Positions 35,696-44,342 of a DNA stretch of 64,000 nucleotides are shown here, piece after piece. Numbering within the stretch: position 1 is the stretch's first letter; each line of letters starts with the position of its first letter. A program made the position numbers and the translations under genes. The notes under the pieces were generated by a model. That model searched no databases and was not told where the DNA came from. It saw only the letters and a list, made by a program, of their open reading frames with translations. Source of the DNA: NORP259 sp041398705 (GTDB lineage: Bacteria > Planctomycetota > UBA1135 > GCA-002686595); the NCBI GenBank assembly GCA_041398705.1, contig JAWKUI010000004.1:248001-312000 (forward strand). Reading direction: 5' to 3'.

Positions 35696-38547
35696 ATCCC
35701 CGACAACTGGCCCTCGACGCCCCCAGCCTCGGGGACCATCCCCTCTCCCTGCCGATGCAGGGCAACTGGGTGATCGGCTCCGACCCCAAGCGTGCGGACC
35801 TGGTGATCCCCGACCTCGAGGTGGACGGCGTGCACTGCGTGCTGCGCATCCACAAGGACGGCACCGTGCAGGTGGCGGACATGGGCTCAAAGGCGGGCAT
35901 CCGCATCGACGGGCACGGGGTGAGTCAAGCCGAGTTGCGGGTGGGCCAACGGCTCGATGTGGCTTCGGTTTCGCTCTGGTTGATCGATGAACTCGAAGCG
36001 CCGGCGCGCGGCGGTTTGCCGACCGTGCCCGGGTACGAACTCGAACGGGAACTGGGCCGCGGCGAATTCGGCACCGTCTATCTGGCCGTGCAGCAAAGCC
36101 TGCAGCGCAAGGTGGCGCTCAAGGTGCTGTCGCGTTCGCAGGCCGCCCGCGAAGATGCCGCGCGCCAGTTCCTGCACGAAGCGCGCACCGCGGCGAGCCT
36201 CGCCCATGCGCACGTGGTGACGGTCTTCGACGTGGGGCAAGCGGGCGATTTGTACTACCTGTCGATGGAGTACATGGCCGGCGGCAGTTGGGCCGATCGC
36301 GTCCATGCGCGCGGGCCGATTCCGTGGGGTCAGGTGCTGCGCATCCTCAGCGACACGGCCTCCGCCCTCGAGTACGCCGAGACGCGGCACTTGGTCCACC
36401 GCGACATCAAACCCGCCAACCTGATGGTGACCGAAACCGGGGCCACCAAGCTGGCGGACCTGGGACTTGTGCTGAGCGTCGCGCCGGGCAGCAGCGACGA
36501 CCACGGCCCGCTCGTGGGCACACCGCACTTCCTCGCCCCGGAACTCGTGCGCGGCGGAGCGCCCAATGCGCAGTCCGACCTCTACGCGCTCGGGGCCAGC
36601 GCCTACCAACTGCTGACCGGCGAAACCCCGTTCCAGGGCAAGGACAGCAAAGAGATCCTGCGCGCGGCCTTGCGTCAGGATCCGACGCCGTTGATCGAAA
36701 AGGTGCCGGACGTGCCGCCTGCGTTGGCGGATCTCGTGCACGGCTTGCTGGCCAAGGACCCGAGCGCGCGGCCCCCGGGCGCGAAGGCCTTGCACGATCA
36801 AGTGGCCCTGCTGCAGCGGGAGCTCGGCCACAGCCATTGGCCGGTCGAACACCACGCGCCTTACGGCAAAGGCGCGCCGGTCTGGGCCTGGGGCCTGGCG
36901 ATCGCCCTCTTCGGTGGCATCGGCGGATACGCCTGGTGGAGCCGCCGCAGCCATGAGCCCAAGCCCGCCCCGCCGCAGCACACGACCGTCGTGGCCACGC
37001 AAGACGAAGGCCCGAAGACCATTTCCAGCGCCGTGCTCGACTTCGAGAGCACGCCGGAAACCGAACCGGGCACGGGGCCCGCCATCGATCTCGACCAAGG
37101 CGCGCAGTTCGAACAGGATGCGCGCGACGCCCTCGCCCGCTTGTCGGAGCAGGACCTGCAAGGCAGCGAACGGGTCCAGGCCCTGCGCAGCCTCGCCGGG
37201 CAATTCCAGGGAAGCAGTGTGGCGGACGAGGCCCTTGCCCAGGCGACGGCTATCGAAGAGGCCGCACGCGCCCTGCGTGAAGCGCAGAACGCGCAATCCG
37301 CCGCCGTAGCGGTGGAGTCCGAGCGGCTGGCCCAGGAAAGCGCCTTCTCCCCCGACACCGGCAATCCGCTGACGGCGCTAGAAGCAGTGCAAGCATTCGC
37401 GCCGCTGCTTCCGGGTGAGCAACTCGGGGACTTCGTCGCGGTGCGCCGCAACCGCCAAGTTGCGATCCTGCGCGCCGGCGAGCGCTGGCTGCGGGACAAG
37501 ATCGAAGGCTCCAAAGCGCAGCGCAGCGCGGGACAATTCGATGCAGTAGCCGCGGACCTGGAAGAAGCGATCGCCCGCTACAGCCCGCTGCGCACTTGGA
37601 ACGTCGAAGGTTCCCTGGAGCCCGACTCCCCCGCCCAGGTCCGCATGGAACTGCTCGCGCACCTAACCGAGATGGACGGCATTCTCGCCGGCTTGACCAC
37701 CGAGCGGCACGATTGGAACCGCAAGCTCGAGCGCGAGGACCGGCAGACGTTCCAGCGCTTGCTCGGCGCGGGCTCCGGCCTGCGCGCCGAACTCCAGAAC
37801 CTCGATCTCGAACGCGCCCGGGTGCGCCTGCAGCAGGCCCAAGATTCCATGGGCACGGCGAAGGGCCGCGATTGGGTCCGGCTCCTGCAGGAGGACATCG
37901 CCGCGGTGTTCCGCGTGCGCGACGCGTTGATCGCCGGTTGGCCGGGCGAATGGAAACGCCAGAACACCTTGGATCCGCGCGAGTCGCGGCCGATCCAAGC
38001 CACGGTCACGGGCCTTTCGGCAGATTGGGTTTCGCTCGGAGGCGAGCGGGTGCCGTGGTCGGCGTTCGTCGCAGAACCCGAGCGCCTGCTCTACCTCTTC
38101 GATGACCGCCTGAACCGGCCCTGGAATGCCGAGGAAACCCGCGGACGGGTCGCCCTCGAACACCTGGCCGCTGCCCTGCGCTTTCTGAGCGAAACCGACG
38201 AGATGTTCGATTCGGCGGGTGGTGCGCGCTTCACGGAAGGCGAGCAGAACGCCGCGCTGGCGATTTGGACCCAAGCCTCCCCCGCCGCCCTGGCGTCGCC
38301 CCGCTGGCAAGCGGAGACCCGCACGGCCCAAGCCATGCTGCAAGGGCTCGATGCGCTGAGCGCCGATCGCTACGGGGCCGCCGCTGGCTTCCTCGATCGG
38401 GCCCGCAAGGAGGGCAGCGGTACGTGGATCATCACGCTCTTGACCGACGGCAGTTCGCTGGAATTCGCCCCCAGCAGCACGGTGTCCAGCGCACCGGCGG
38501 CTCCGGAAGCGGCCGTGGGCATCGGCTCTGGCGAATCGGAGCGCTGA
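35692..38547 (+). CDS. FHA-domain Ser/Thr protein kinase with a membrane helix
   Basis: This 951-residue protein has an FHA phosphothreonine-binding domain (about 20-92, with WVIGSDPKRADLVI) and a Hanks-type kinase (about 115-380). The kinase shows GRGEFGTVY, the VALKV lysine at 144, HRDIKPANL at 236-244, a DLG instead of DFG at 256-258, and an APE-like APEL. One membrane helix follows (about 398-416), then a helical, Glu/Gln-rich C-terminal region of some 530 residues of unknown function. The kinase would be cytoplasmic and the long region periplasmic. Fusion of FHA and kinase on one chain suggests autophosphorylation-dependent regulation. Targets are unknown. Confidence 0.88.
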   Translation: MNPRQLALDAPSLGDHPLSLPMQGNWVIGSDPKRADLVIPDLEVDGVHCVLRIHKDGTVQVADMGSKAGIRIDGHGVSQAELRVGQRLDVASVSLWLIDELEAPARGGLPTVPGYELERELGRGEFGTVYLAVQQSLQRKVALKVLSRSQAAREDAARQFLHEARTAASLAHAHVVTVFDVGQAGDLYYLSMEYMAGGSWADRVHARGPIPWGQVLRILSDTASALEYAETRHLVHRDIKPANLMVTETGATKLADLGLVLSVAPGSSDDHGPLVGTPHFLAPELVRGGAPNAQSDLYALGASAYQLLTGETPFQGKDSKEILRAALRQDPTPLIEKVPDVPPALADLVHGLLAKDPSARPPGAKALHDQVALLQRELGHSHWPVEHHAPYGKGAPVWAWGLAIALFGGIGGYAWWSRRSHEPKPAPPQHTTVVATQDEGPKTISSAVLDFESTPETEPGTGPAIDLDQGAQFEQDARDALARLSEQDLQGSERVQALRSLAGQFQGSSVADEALAQATAIEEAARALREAQNAQSAAVAVESERLAQESAFSPDTGNPLTALEAVQAFAPLLPGEQLGDFVAVRRNRQVAILRAGERWLRDKIEGSKAQRSAGQFDAVAADLEEAIARYSPLRTWNVEGSLEPDSPAQVRMELLAHLTEMDGILAGLTTERHDWNRKLEREDRQTFQRLLGAGSGLRAELQNLDLERARVRLQQAQDSMGTAKGRDWVRLLQEDIAAVFRVRDALIAGWPGEWKRQNTLDPRESRPIQATVTGLSADWVSLGGERVPWSAFVAEPERLLYLFDDRLNRPWNAEETRGRVALEHLAAALRFLSETDEMFDSAGGARFTEGEQNAALAIWTQASPAALASPRWQAETRTAQAMLQGLDALSADRYGAAAGFLDRARKEGSGTWIITLLTDGSSLEFAPSSTVSSAPAAPEAAVGIGSGESER

Positions 38548-38557
38548 CCCCTAGCGC

Positions 38558-39421
38558 TCAAGCGGCCCGCGGCCGGATCAGGAACGCGGCCATCACCTCG
38601 TCGAAGTATCCGCAGACGCGGTACTGGATGAGCTCCAGGGTTTCCTGGCTGCAGTGCAGGCGTTCGACGCTGCTATTCGCAACGTGGCAGGTGCAGCTGT
38701 CGAATCCCAAGTCTTCGCCGAGTTGACAGCACAGGAACTGCGCGACCTGGATCACATCGGCCAACGCCTGGCTCGCCGCCGGACAGTCATCTGGCCGGTG
38801 GTGGTAGCGAATGGCATGCAGCATCGACTCGGGCAGCCCCCAACTCTTGAGCAGCAGCGCGCTGGCTTCGGCGTGATCGATGTCGAAGAGCTCGCGCTCC
38901 GCATCCGCCAACATGGCTTCCTTGCGAGCGGTTCTCAGGGCCTTGAGGCCGTCGTAGTCGATGCCCTGGTCGGTGGCGAGTTTGCCTACGTCGGCAAGCA
39001 GCGCCGCAGTAAAGGCATCGGTGGGAGCCACCACGCCGGTCTCGCTGGCCAACTCCTCCGCACACAGCGCGAGCACCACGCTGTGTTTCCAGAACACATC
39101 GTCCTTGCCTTGGAAGTACCGCAGCGGGTGGGCCTCGACCAGCGGCCGGATGCTTGCAGACAACACCTGCGCCGCCAGCTTCTCGGGGCCAAGCCTTTGT
39201 ACGGCGGCACGCAACGAATAGATGCCCGCCTCCCCCGGCCGCAGTGTTTTATTGGCCGCCGCCAGGATTACCGCCGTCAACCCGGGATCGAACGTGAGCG
39301 CCCGGCAGACCTCATCGATATCGGCGTTTCCATCCTGCAGCAGCGACACGAGGTCCTGGTGCGGATGCGGCATGTTGCGCAGTTCGCGAACGGCGCGCAG
39401 TACACTGTTGCGGTAGCTCAT
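38558..39421 (-). CDS. HDOD domain protein
   Basis: The 287-residue protein is almost entirely one HDOD domain (about 15-215), a catalytically inactive relative of HD phosphohydrolases used in signalling. Typical blocks are LVSLLQDGNADIDEVCRALT, DPGLTAVILAAANK, and the later FDIDHAEASALLLKSWGLPE and IRYHHRP. A 70-residue Cys-rich tail (CCQLG, DSCTCHV) follows and might bind a metal. The start MSYRNSVLRAVREL fits the domain start. Its leader holds a terminator-like hairpin. The 3' end is 10 bases from the convergent kinase gene, so it may belong to the same signalling theme, but this is only proximity. Confidence 0.83.
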   Translation of the reverse strand: MSYRNSVLRAVRELRNMPHPHQDLVSLLQDGNADIDEVCRALTFDPGLTAVILAAANKTLRPGEAGIYSLRAAVQRLGPEKLAAQVLSASIRPLVEAHPLRYFQGKDDVFWKHSVVLALCAEELASETGVVAPTDAFTAALLADVGKLATDQGIDYDGLKALRTARKEAMLADAERELFDIDHAEASALLLKSWGLPESMLHAIRYHHRPDDCPAASQALADVIQVAQFLCCQLGEDLGFDSCTCHVANSSVERLHCSQETLELIQYRVCGYFDEVMAAFLIRPRAA

Positions 39422-39433
39422 TGGCGTGGGGGC

Positions 39434-39478
39434 AAGAGGAAAAGGGGGCCCCTGGGTTCTGGGGCCCCCACGCCTCTT
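39434..39478 (-). promoter_or_regulatory. Attenuator-like hairpin in the HDOD gene leader
   Basis: On the minus strand the stem GGGGGCCCC-(8-base loop)-GGGGCCCCC is followed directly by TTTTCCTCTT, the layout of an intrinsic terminator. It ends about 13 bases before the HDOD start codon. A competing outer pairing AAGAGG (39434-39439) / CCTCTT (39473-39478) could form instead. This is a candidate transcription attenuator. Confidence 0.5.
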
Positions 39479-39506
39479 TGCACTCTGGCAATGTTGTCCA
39501 TCCAGA

Positions 39507-39524
39507 GGGAACCTGCCGGTTCCC
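39507..39524. promoter_or_regulatory. Inverted repeat in the divergent HDOD-PNP spacer, possible operator
   Basis: GGGAACC-TGCC-GGTTCCC is an 18-base perfect dyad between the divergent HDOD and PNP-like genes, the usual position and size of a dimeric regulator's site. A TAAAAT -10-like box for the PNP side is at 39616-39621. Confidence 0.35.
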
Positions 39525-39669
39525 GCCAGGCCCCCTTCATCGACGAAACCGTCAAAGGCGTGACAACAAGCTCGGGATTTCCGTAGGACCGTCCCCAAGC
39601 TCGGACCCCGATCGCTAAAATGCCTTGGATGGATACGCTACCGGTCGTTTTCCGGCAGTTTGCATTCCC

Positions 39670-40530
39670 ATGAGCCCCGCTTCCCTCGACCAAGCCGTAC
39701 TTCCCTCCGTCGCGTTTCTAAGAGACGCCGGTGTCCCTGCGCCGGATGTGCTGCTGTTGCTCGGCACCGGCAGCGGGCCGTTGCTCGAAGATCTGCATGT
39801 GCAAGGAACCTTGCTGCTCGGGGAACTGCCCGCCACCGTTCCGGCCTGGCAAGAGACGCAGCTCGCTTGGCATTCCAGTGGCGCCGGCACGGTGTGGGTG
39901 ATCGACGATGCGCCGGGGGATTTGCAGTACCACGGACAACCGGAGCGGCAAGAGCGGGCGTGGCAACGGGCCTTCCCCGTATGGCTCGCGGCCCAGGCGG
40001 GCGCGCGCGTGCTCGTGCACACCTCCTCGGGGGTGCGCGTGGCCCCGGGCCTTGCCTGCCCATCGATCGCGCTGGTGCAAGACCACATCAACCTGTCCGG
40101 CGGCACGCCGCTGATGGGCCTTGGCTCGTCGAGTCTCGGTCCCCTCTTCCCCGACCAGACCACCCTGCACCACCCGGGCCTGCGGCAAAAAGCCCAGGCT
40201 TGGCTCCGCGAGAACCAGGCCAGCCACTGCGAGACCGTCGCCGCGTGTCTCGCCGGCCCGGCCCTCACTACTCCCGCCGAGCTCGCATGGCTCGCCACCA
40301 CCCCCGCCGGCATCGCCGTGCAGAACTGCGCGGGGCCCTGGATCGCCGCCGCCCATGCGGGCCTCTCGATGCTGGCCGTGTGCAGCGTGTGCGACGCGGG
40401 CGAGCGCCCGGTGCGCATGCGCAATCTGCTCGAGGCCATGGAATCCCAGGCCCCGCTGCTGGATGATCTGCTGCGCGCCCTTTTGCCCGACCTGCTCCGC
40501 GAAGCCCAAGAAGCCGCCAGCGACCTGTGA
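39670..40530 (+). CDS. Divergent purine nucleoside phosphorylase-like protein
   Basis: The 286-residue protein follows the PNP/MTAP fold. VLLLLGTGSGPLLEDL matches the N-terminal phosphate loop, and IALVQDHINLSGGTPLMG matches the K/VDHIN..G..PL block of trimeric PNPs. In the nucleoside-binding region the usual VGMST..E segment reads IAVQNCAGPWIAAAHAGL, so the canonical Glu and Met residues seem absent. Substrate or activity may differ. The start MSPASLDQAV is chosen over an upstream TTG. The TGA overlaps the GTG of purN, which links it to purine metabolism. Confidence 0.72.
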   Translation: MSPASLDQAVLPSVAFLRDAGVPAPDVLLLLGTGSGPLLEDLHVQGTLLLGELPATVPAWQETQLAWHSSGAGTVWVIDDAPGDLQYHGQPERQERAWQRAFPVWLAAQAGARVLVHTSSGVRVAPGLACPSIALVQDHINLSGGTPLMGLGSSSLGPLFPDQTTLHHPGLRQKAQAWLRENQASHCETVAACLAGPALTTPAELAWLATTPAGIAVQNCAGPWIAAAHAGLSMLAVCSVCDAGERPVRMRNLLEAMESQAPLLDDLLRALLPDLLREAQEAASDL

Positions 40531-41120
40531 ATCCCTGCCCCACCGCCATCCTCGTCGCCGGCACCGGCCGCCACCTCGACCACCTCGCCACCCTGTCGAA
40601 GGCCGGCGAGCTGCCCCTCGACGTGCGCCTCTGCATCAGCCAGAAGCCCGGAGTCAAGGCCCTCGACCACGCGGCCCGGCACGGCGTCGAAGCCCTCGTG
40701 ATCGATGCCCGGCGCGAGCTCGACCCCGGCGCCTACAGCGACGCGATCTTCGGCGCCATCGACGAGCGCGGCATCGAACTGGTGCTCCTCGCCGGTTTCT
40801 TGCGTTTCCTGCCGATCCCCGAACGCTGGACCGGACGCGTGCTTAACATCCACCCCTCGCTGCTACCGGCGTTTGGCGGCCAAGGCTTCTACGGCGACCG
40901 CGTACACCACGCTGTCCTTCAACGGGGCTGCAAGGTCAGCGGCTGCACCGTGCACTACGTCGACAACGTCTTCGACCACGGTCCGATCCTCGTGCAACGC
41001 ACCTGCCCCGTACTCGCCGGCGACGACGTACACAGCCTCGCCACCCGCGTCTTCGAACAGGAACTGCTCGCCTACCCCGAAGCGATCGAATTGCACCTGG
41101 GGCTGTCGTCGCCGGCGTAG
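40527..41120 (+). CDS. purN: Phosphoribosylglycinamide formyltransferase
   Basis: This 197-residue enzyme transfers a formyl group from 10-formyl-THF to GAR in purine synthesis. The catalytic triad positions are visible: Asn and His in LNIHPSLLPAFGG, and Asp in YVDNVFDHGPILVQ. The N-terminal ILVAGTGRHLDHL corresponds to the GAR-binding SGxGSN loop but is altered. Length is normal. It starts with GTG inside the stop of the PNP-like gene. It ends 28 bases from the stop of the convergent FG-GAP gene. Confidence 0.9.
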   Translation: MNPCPTAILVAGTGRHLDHLATLSKAGELPLDVRLCISQKPGVKALDHAARHGVEALVIDARRELDPGAYSDAIFGAIDERGIELVLLAGFLRFLPIPERWTGRVLNIHPSLLPAFGGQGFYGDRVHHAVLQRGCKVSGCTVHYVDNVFDHGPILVQRTCPVLAGDDVHSLATRVFEQELLAYPEAIELHLGLSSPA

Positions 41121-41148
41121 CGCTGCAGCTTCAGACACAACGGCCACT

Positions 41149-42837
41149 TCATTCGAAGTCCACCTGAACCGCGCGGGTCAGGTTCGACGTGCCGGCAGGC
41201 AGGTCCCGATACCACAGTTGGAAGAACCACGTTTCTCCGGCCTGGATCGCCACCGCTGGGTTCAAGGGCACGGCGCTCGGGTCCAGCGGGAGGAACAGCC
41301 GCCCTTCCGCATCCGCCATGGCGACTCCCGCCCGGGCCATCGCCCCTCCGATGCACAGGTCCCCCACGCTGCCCCCTGGATGGGCGGTGTAGCCTTGTGC
41401 GCGTGCGAGCAGCGCCAATCCTGGCTGCCCCGGCGGCAAGTCCCGCGCCCGCAGCGAAAGTGTCTCGTCCGACGCCTGAAGGCTGCCCGTCACCCGCAAT
41501 TCCGGAACGTTCCCCGTGGAGTTCGCTTGTGCATTGCAATACGGCGTCCCCAGGTTGCGCTCGAAGAAGTAAGCGGCGCCCCCAAGACTGTTGGGGAAGA
41601 AGCCTCCGCGCGAATCACTGACCAGCACATAGTGGCCCGACATCGCGACCGCCGAACCCAACTCCCCCTCGTGTTCGATCGGTCCGGAGGATTGCAGCAC
41701 CTGTTCTTCCACAAAACCCACCGCCGATTCGGTGAACACGTAGGCCTGCCCTGTCCTCTCGGGATCGCCCGGGTCCCTCATGGCCTTCGGTGCGCCGATC
41801 AGCAACGTTTCCCCCTTTAGTACGACGCGAGTTCCGAAACCGTCGGTGCCACCAGGTGCAGCGGGGATCGACTGGCTCGGTCGTATGACCTGCTGCAAAG
41901 CCCACGCCCCCGGTGCAGTCCTCTGATAGAGACACACCGCGGAATCTGGGCCATCGTCCGGCACGTATCGCGGCGCGCCGATGGCCAGTCGATCCCCGTC
42001 TAGAGCGATGGACCATCCAAACGAAGAACCTGGGTCGCCTGGAGTTTGCACCAGCGGGTTTACAAGCAGCGCACTCTGCTGCCAGGAAGGGCCAGAGAGC
42101 TCGTACAGGAACACCTGTTCGCTGAAGTAGACCGGGGGCCAACCGGTGTAACTGCCCGTTCGCATTCCGGCGGCAATCGTGTTGCCACTCAGGGCCACGG
42201 AAGCGCCAAAGAACCAAGGAGCAGGCAGCCCTGCTGGCACCCCCGCAGGCAAGAGAATCTCATAGAGATCCCAGACCCCAGCCGTGCGACGGTACACATG
42301 CACGGCCCCACTTTGCGGTCCCAGCCGCCCCTCACCGACCGCACTGGCTACCAAGGTGTCCCCTTCCAACGCGAGGGCCCCACCGAAGTAGGAGTCGTCC
42401 TCCATGCCTTCGATTTTCTGGACTTCCTGCCAGGAGGTCCCCACGCGCTGCAGGACATACACCGCGCCAGCGCCACGGCTCGGCGAACCGACCAAGGCCG
42501 TCGAACCGTCCATGGCCAGGGTCGTGCCGACCTGGTCCCCCGCTTCGACGTCCGTGGGCACGTAACGCTGGGTTTCCACCCAACCCGTAGTCTGGCGCTG
42601 GAAGATGACCACGCCTCCCGTGGAAAGCAGATTGCCGGTGTCCTGATACCGGTAGCCGACCATCGCCCATTCTCCGCTCATCGCAACGGCAATTCCGAAT
42701 TGCTCCCAAGCATGGCCTGTGGGTTCATGGACCCGGGTGTCCTCGAAGGTGATCTCCCCCAGGTATTGGGCCAACGACGGGGAGGCGAGCAACAGGATTG
42801 CCAGGGTCGTGCGCGCGATGAAGGAAATGGCGGTCAT
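41149..42837 (-). CDS. Secreted FG-GAP repeat protein with C-terminal WYRD module
   Basis: This 562-residue protein has a Sec signal peptide (TTLAILLLASPSLAQ) and then about seven FG-GAP-like blades of the form FGxAVAMxGxxxLVGxP (for example FGIAVAMSGEWAMVG, FGGALALEGDTLVAS, FGTRVVLKGETLLIG). These predict a beta-propeller. Residues about 430-562 form a separate module beginning GTPYCNAQANSTG, with a central PGGSVGDLCIGG and ending ETWFFQLWYRDLPAGTSN, shared with the exported proteins at 54.8 and 58.1 kb. The location is outside the inner membrane. Function is unknown; such propellers usually bind proteins or polysaccharide. The ATG of MTAISFIART is preferred over a TTG three codons earlier. 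Confidence 0.82.
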   Translation of the reverse strand: MTAISFIARTTLAILLLASPSLAQYLGEITFEDTRVHEPTGHAWEQFGIAVAMSGEWAMVGYRYQDTGNLLSTGGVVIFQRQTTGWVETQRYVPTDVEAGDQVGTTLAMDGSTALVGSPSRGAGAVYVLQRVGTSWQEVQKIEGMEDDSYFGGALALEGDTLVASAVGEGRLGPQSGAVHVYRRTAGVWDLYEILLPAGVPAGLPAPWFFGASVALSGNTIAAGMRTGSYTGWPPVYFSEQVFLYELSGPSWQQSALLVNPLVQTPGDPGSSFGWSIALDGDRLAIGAPRYVPDDGPDSAVCLYQRTAPGAWALQQVIRPSQSIPAAPGGTDGFGTRVVLKGETLLIGAPKAMRDPGDPERTGQAYVFTESAVGFVEEQVLQSSGPIEHEGELGSAVAMSGHYVLVSDSRGGFFPNSLGGAAYFFERNLGTPYCNAQANSTGNVPELRVTGSLQASDETLSLRARDLPPGQPGLALLARAQGYTAHPGGSVGDLCIGGAMARAGVAMADAEGRLFLPLDPSAVPLNPAVAIQAGETWFFQLWYRDLPAGTSNLTRAVQVDFE

Positions 42838-42977
42838 AGCGGTCAATGGAGCGGAATGGGTTGTCCGTCAGGGATAGCCCGACGCCCGTTGCAGGTATCA
42901 GGGAATCCGGCGGAGTCCGGCCCTCGCCCGCCTGGCGGGGCTCGCTTCCCGGACAGAACACGGCCCTACGATGGGGG

Positions 42978-44342
42978 CTATTGCGGCCTCAGATTGGCCG
43001 AGAGGCGCTGAATGCGAGCGCTCAGCTCCTTTTCGATCGAAGTACGACCGCTGAACGCGCGCAGGGCCTGCATGCGGGTCAGGGCCCGCTGGGCGAGGTC
43101 GTGGGCCTGGCCCGGATCCTTGAGTCGGTGTTCGGCCACCTTGCTCGCCAAGGTCAGGGCCTGCACGGCGCGGATCGGCGCAGCGCCCTGAAGTCGGGCG
43201 AGGTCGTGCACGGCCTGGTCGTAGGGGCCGATGCGCGCCAGGATCTGGGCGGCGAGCCAGGTGCCTTCGCCGTCGGGGCCGTGTTGGGCTTCGGTCGCTC
43301 GCAATCGGTCGAGGGCCTGGGCATGGGCCCCCTGGCCCATCAGGGCCGTGGCGAGGGCGCGTTCCTGGGCCCAGGCGCGGGCGGGGCTGTGGGCAGCGGG
43401 AGAACACACACACAGCCGGCCCAGTTCGTGGGTCAGGGTGATCAGCGACAGCACGTCGTCGAGGTTGTGCTGGAAAACCCCGTGCAAGCGATGCGCGCGA
43501 CCGCCGAGGTAGTCGAACCAGGCTTCCGGAGCGAATCGTCCGGGCAAGTCGTCGGCGCGCTGCACTTGGCACAGGGCACGCTCCATAGTCTGCAGCTTCG
43601 TGTTCTCGAGCAGATCCTTGTACAGGCGGCGCAACGGGTGGAACAAGTCCAGGTGCGGGCGGCCCTCGAAGGGACTCGCAATGCCGTGCAGGGCCATCTT
43701 GTCCTCGAGCCGGTGGCGGTCGAAGGACTTGCCGAAGAAGGACACCACGGCGCCGGCCTCCGCGATGCGTTCGCGCACCTCATCGAGCAGCGCCGCCTCC
43801 TGCTCCGGCCCGCGCAGGAATCCCTGCCAGACCTCCACTCCATCGGGTACGAAACGGGCCAGCCCCACCATGTACACGAACACGCCCGCGCCGCCCGAAA
43901 GCCCCGTGGTTTCGGTATCGAGGTAGACCGCCGCACGTGGATCGAGGTGCTCCAAACCCGCGTCCCCGGTCAGCAAAGTGAGCGTCTGGGCCTGCCAATC
44001 GCCCGGCAAGTGAAGATCATGGGCGCCGTGGCGGTGTTGCAGCGGAAAGTGCGCCACCCGGTACGCAAACCGCCCGCCAGGACCGTCGATCAGATCGGAC
44101 GGATCTCCCGCGAGTTTGGGAACGGCCGTGCCTTCCCCAGGCATGGGCCCTGCCGCTTGACCCAAGCGGCGCCGCATCCAGGCCGGCAACACCGGAGGAG
44201 ACGCCGGTATGGGGTCTGGCGCCGAAATCGGCGGCAAGTCGGCAGGTTGCCCATCCGGTACAAGGGGTGCGCGCACGGGCGGGGCCGCGCGCCGCAGGCG
44301 GGCCAGGCGTTCGCTGAACGACTCCCCCCCGCCCGCACTCAC
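42978..44342 (-). CDS. mrfB: MrfB/YprB-like DEDD exonuclease with TPR-like region
   Basis: The 454-residue protein contains an RNase H-like DEDD exonuclease domain (about 130-320). Motif I is AVYLDTETTGLSGG, motif II lies around VVSFFGKSFDRHRL and motif III is HNLDDVLSLITL. A helical TPR-like region (about 325-430) follows. This matches the YprB family; in Bacillus the YprA-YprB (MrfA-MrfB) pair repairs mitomycin C damage. It starts with GTG overlapping the helicase stop, so the two are co-translated. The N-terminal 90 residues are Pro-rich and variable. Confidence 0.85.
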   Translation of the reverse strand: MSAGGGESFSERLARLRRAAPPVRAPLVPDGQPADLPPISAPDPIPASPPVLPAWMRRRLGQAAGPMPGEGTAVPKLAGDPSDLIDGPGGRFAYRVAHFPLQHRHGAHDLHLPGDWQAQTLTLLTGDAGLEHLDPRAAVYLDTETTGLSGGAGVFVYMVGLARFVPDGVEVWQGFLRGPEQEAALLDEVRERIAEAGAVVSFFGKSFDRHRLEDKMALHGIASPFEGRPHLDLFHPLRRLYKDLLENTKLQTMERALCQVQRADDLPGRFAPEAWFDYLGGRAHRLHGVFQHNLDDVLSLITLTHELGRLCVCSPAAHSPARAWAQERALATALMGQGAHAQALDRLRATEAQHGPDGEGTWLAAQILARIGPYDQAVHDLARLQGAAPIRAVQALTLASKVAEHRLKDPGQAHDLAQRALTRMQALRAFSGRTSIEKELSARIQRLSANLRPQ

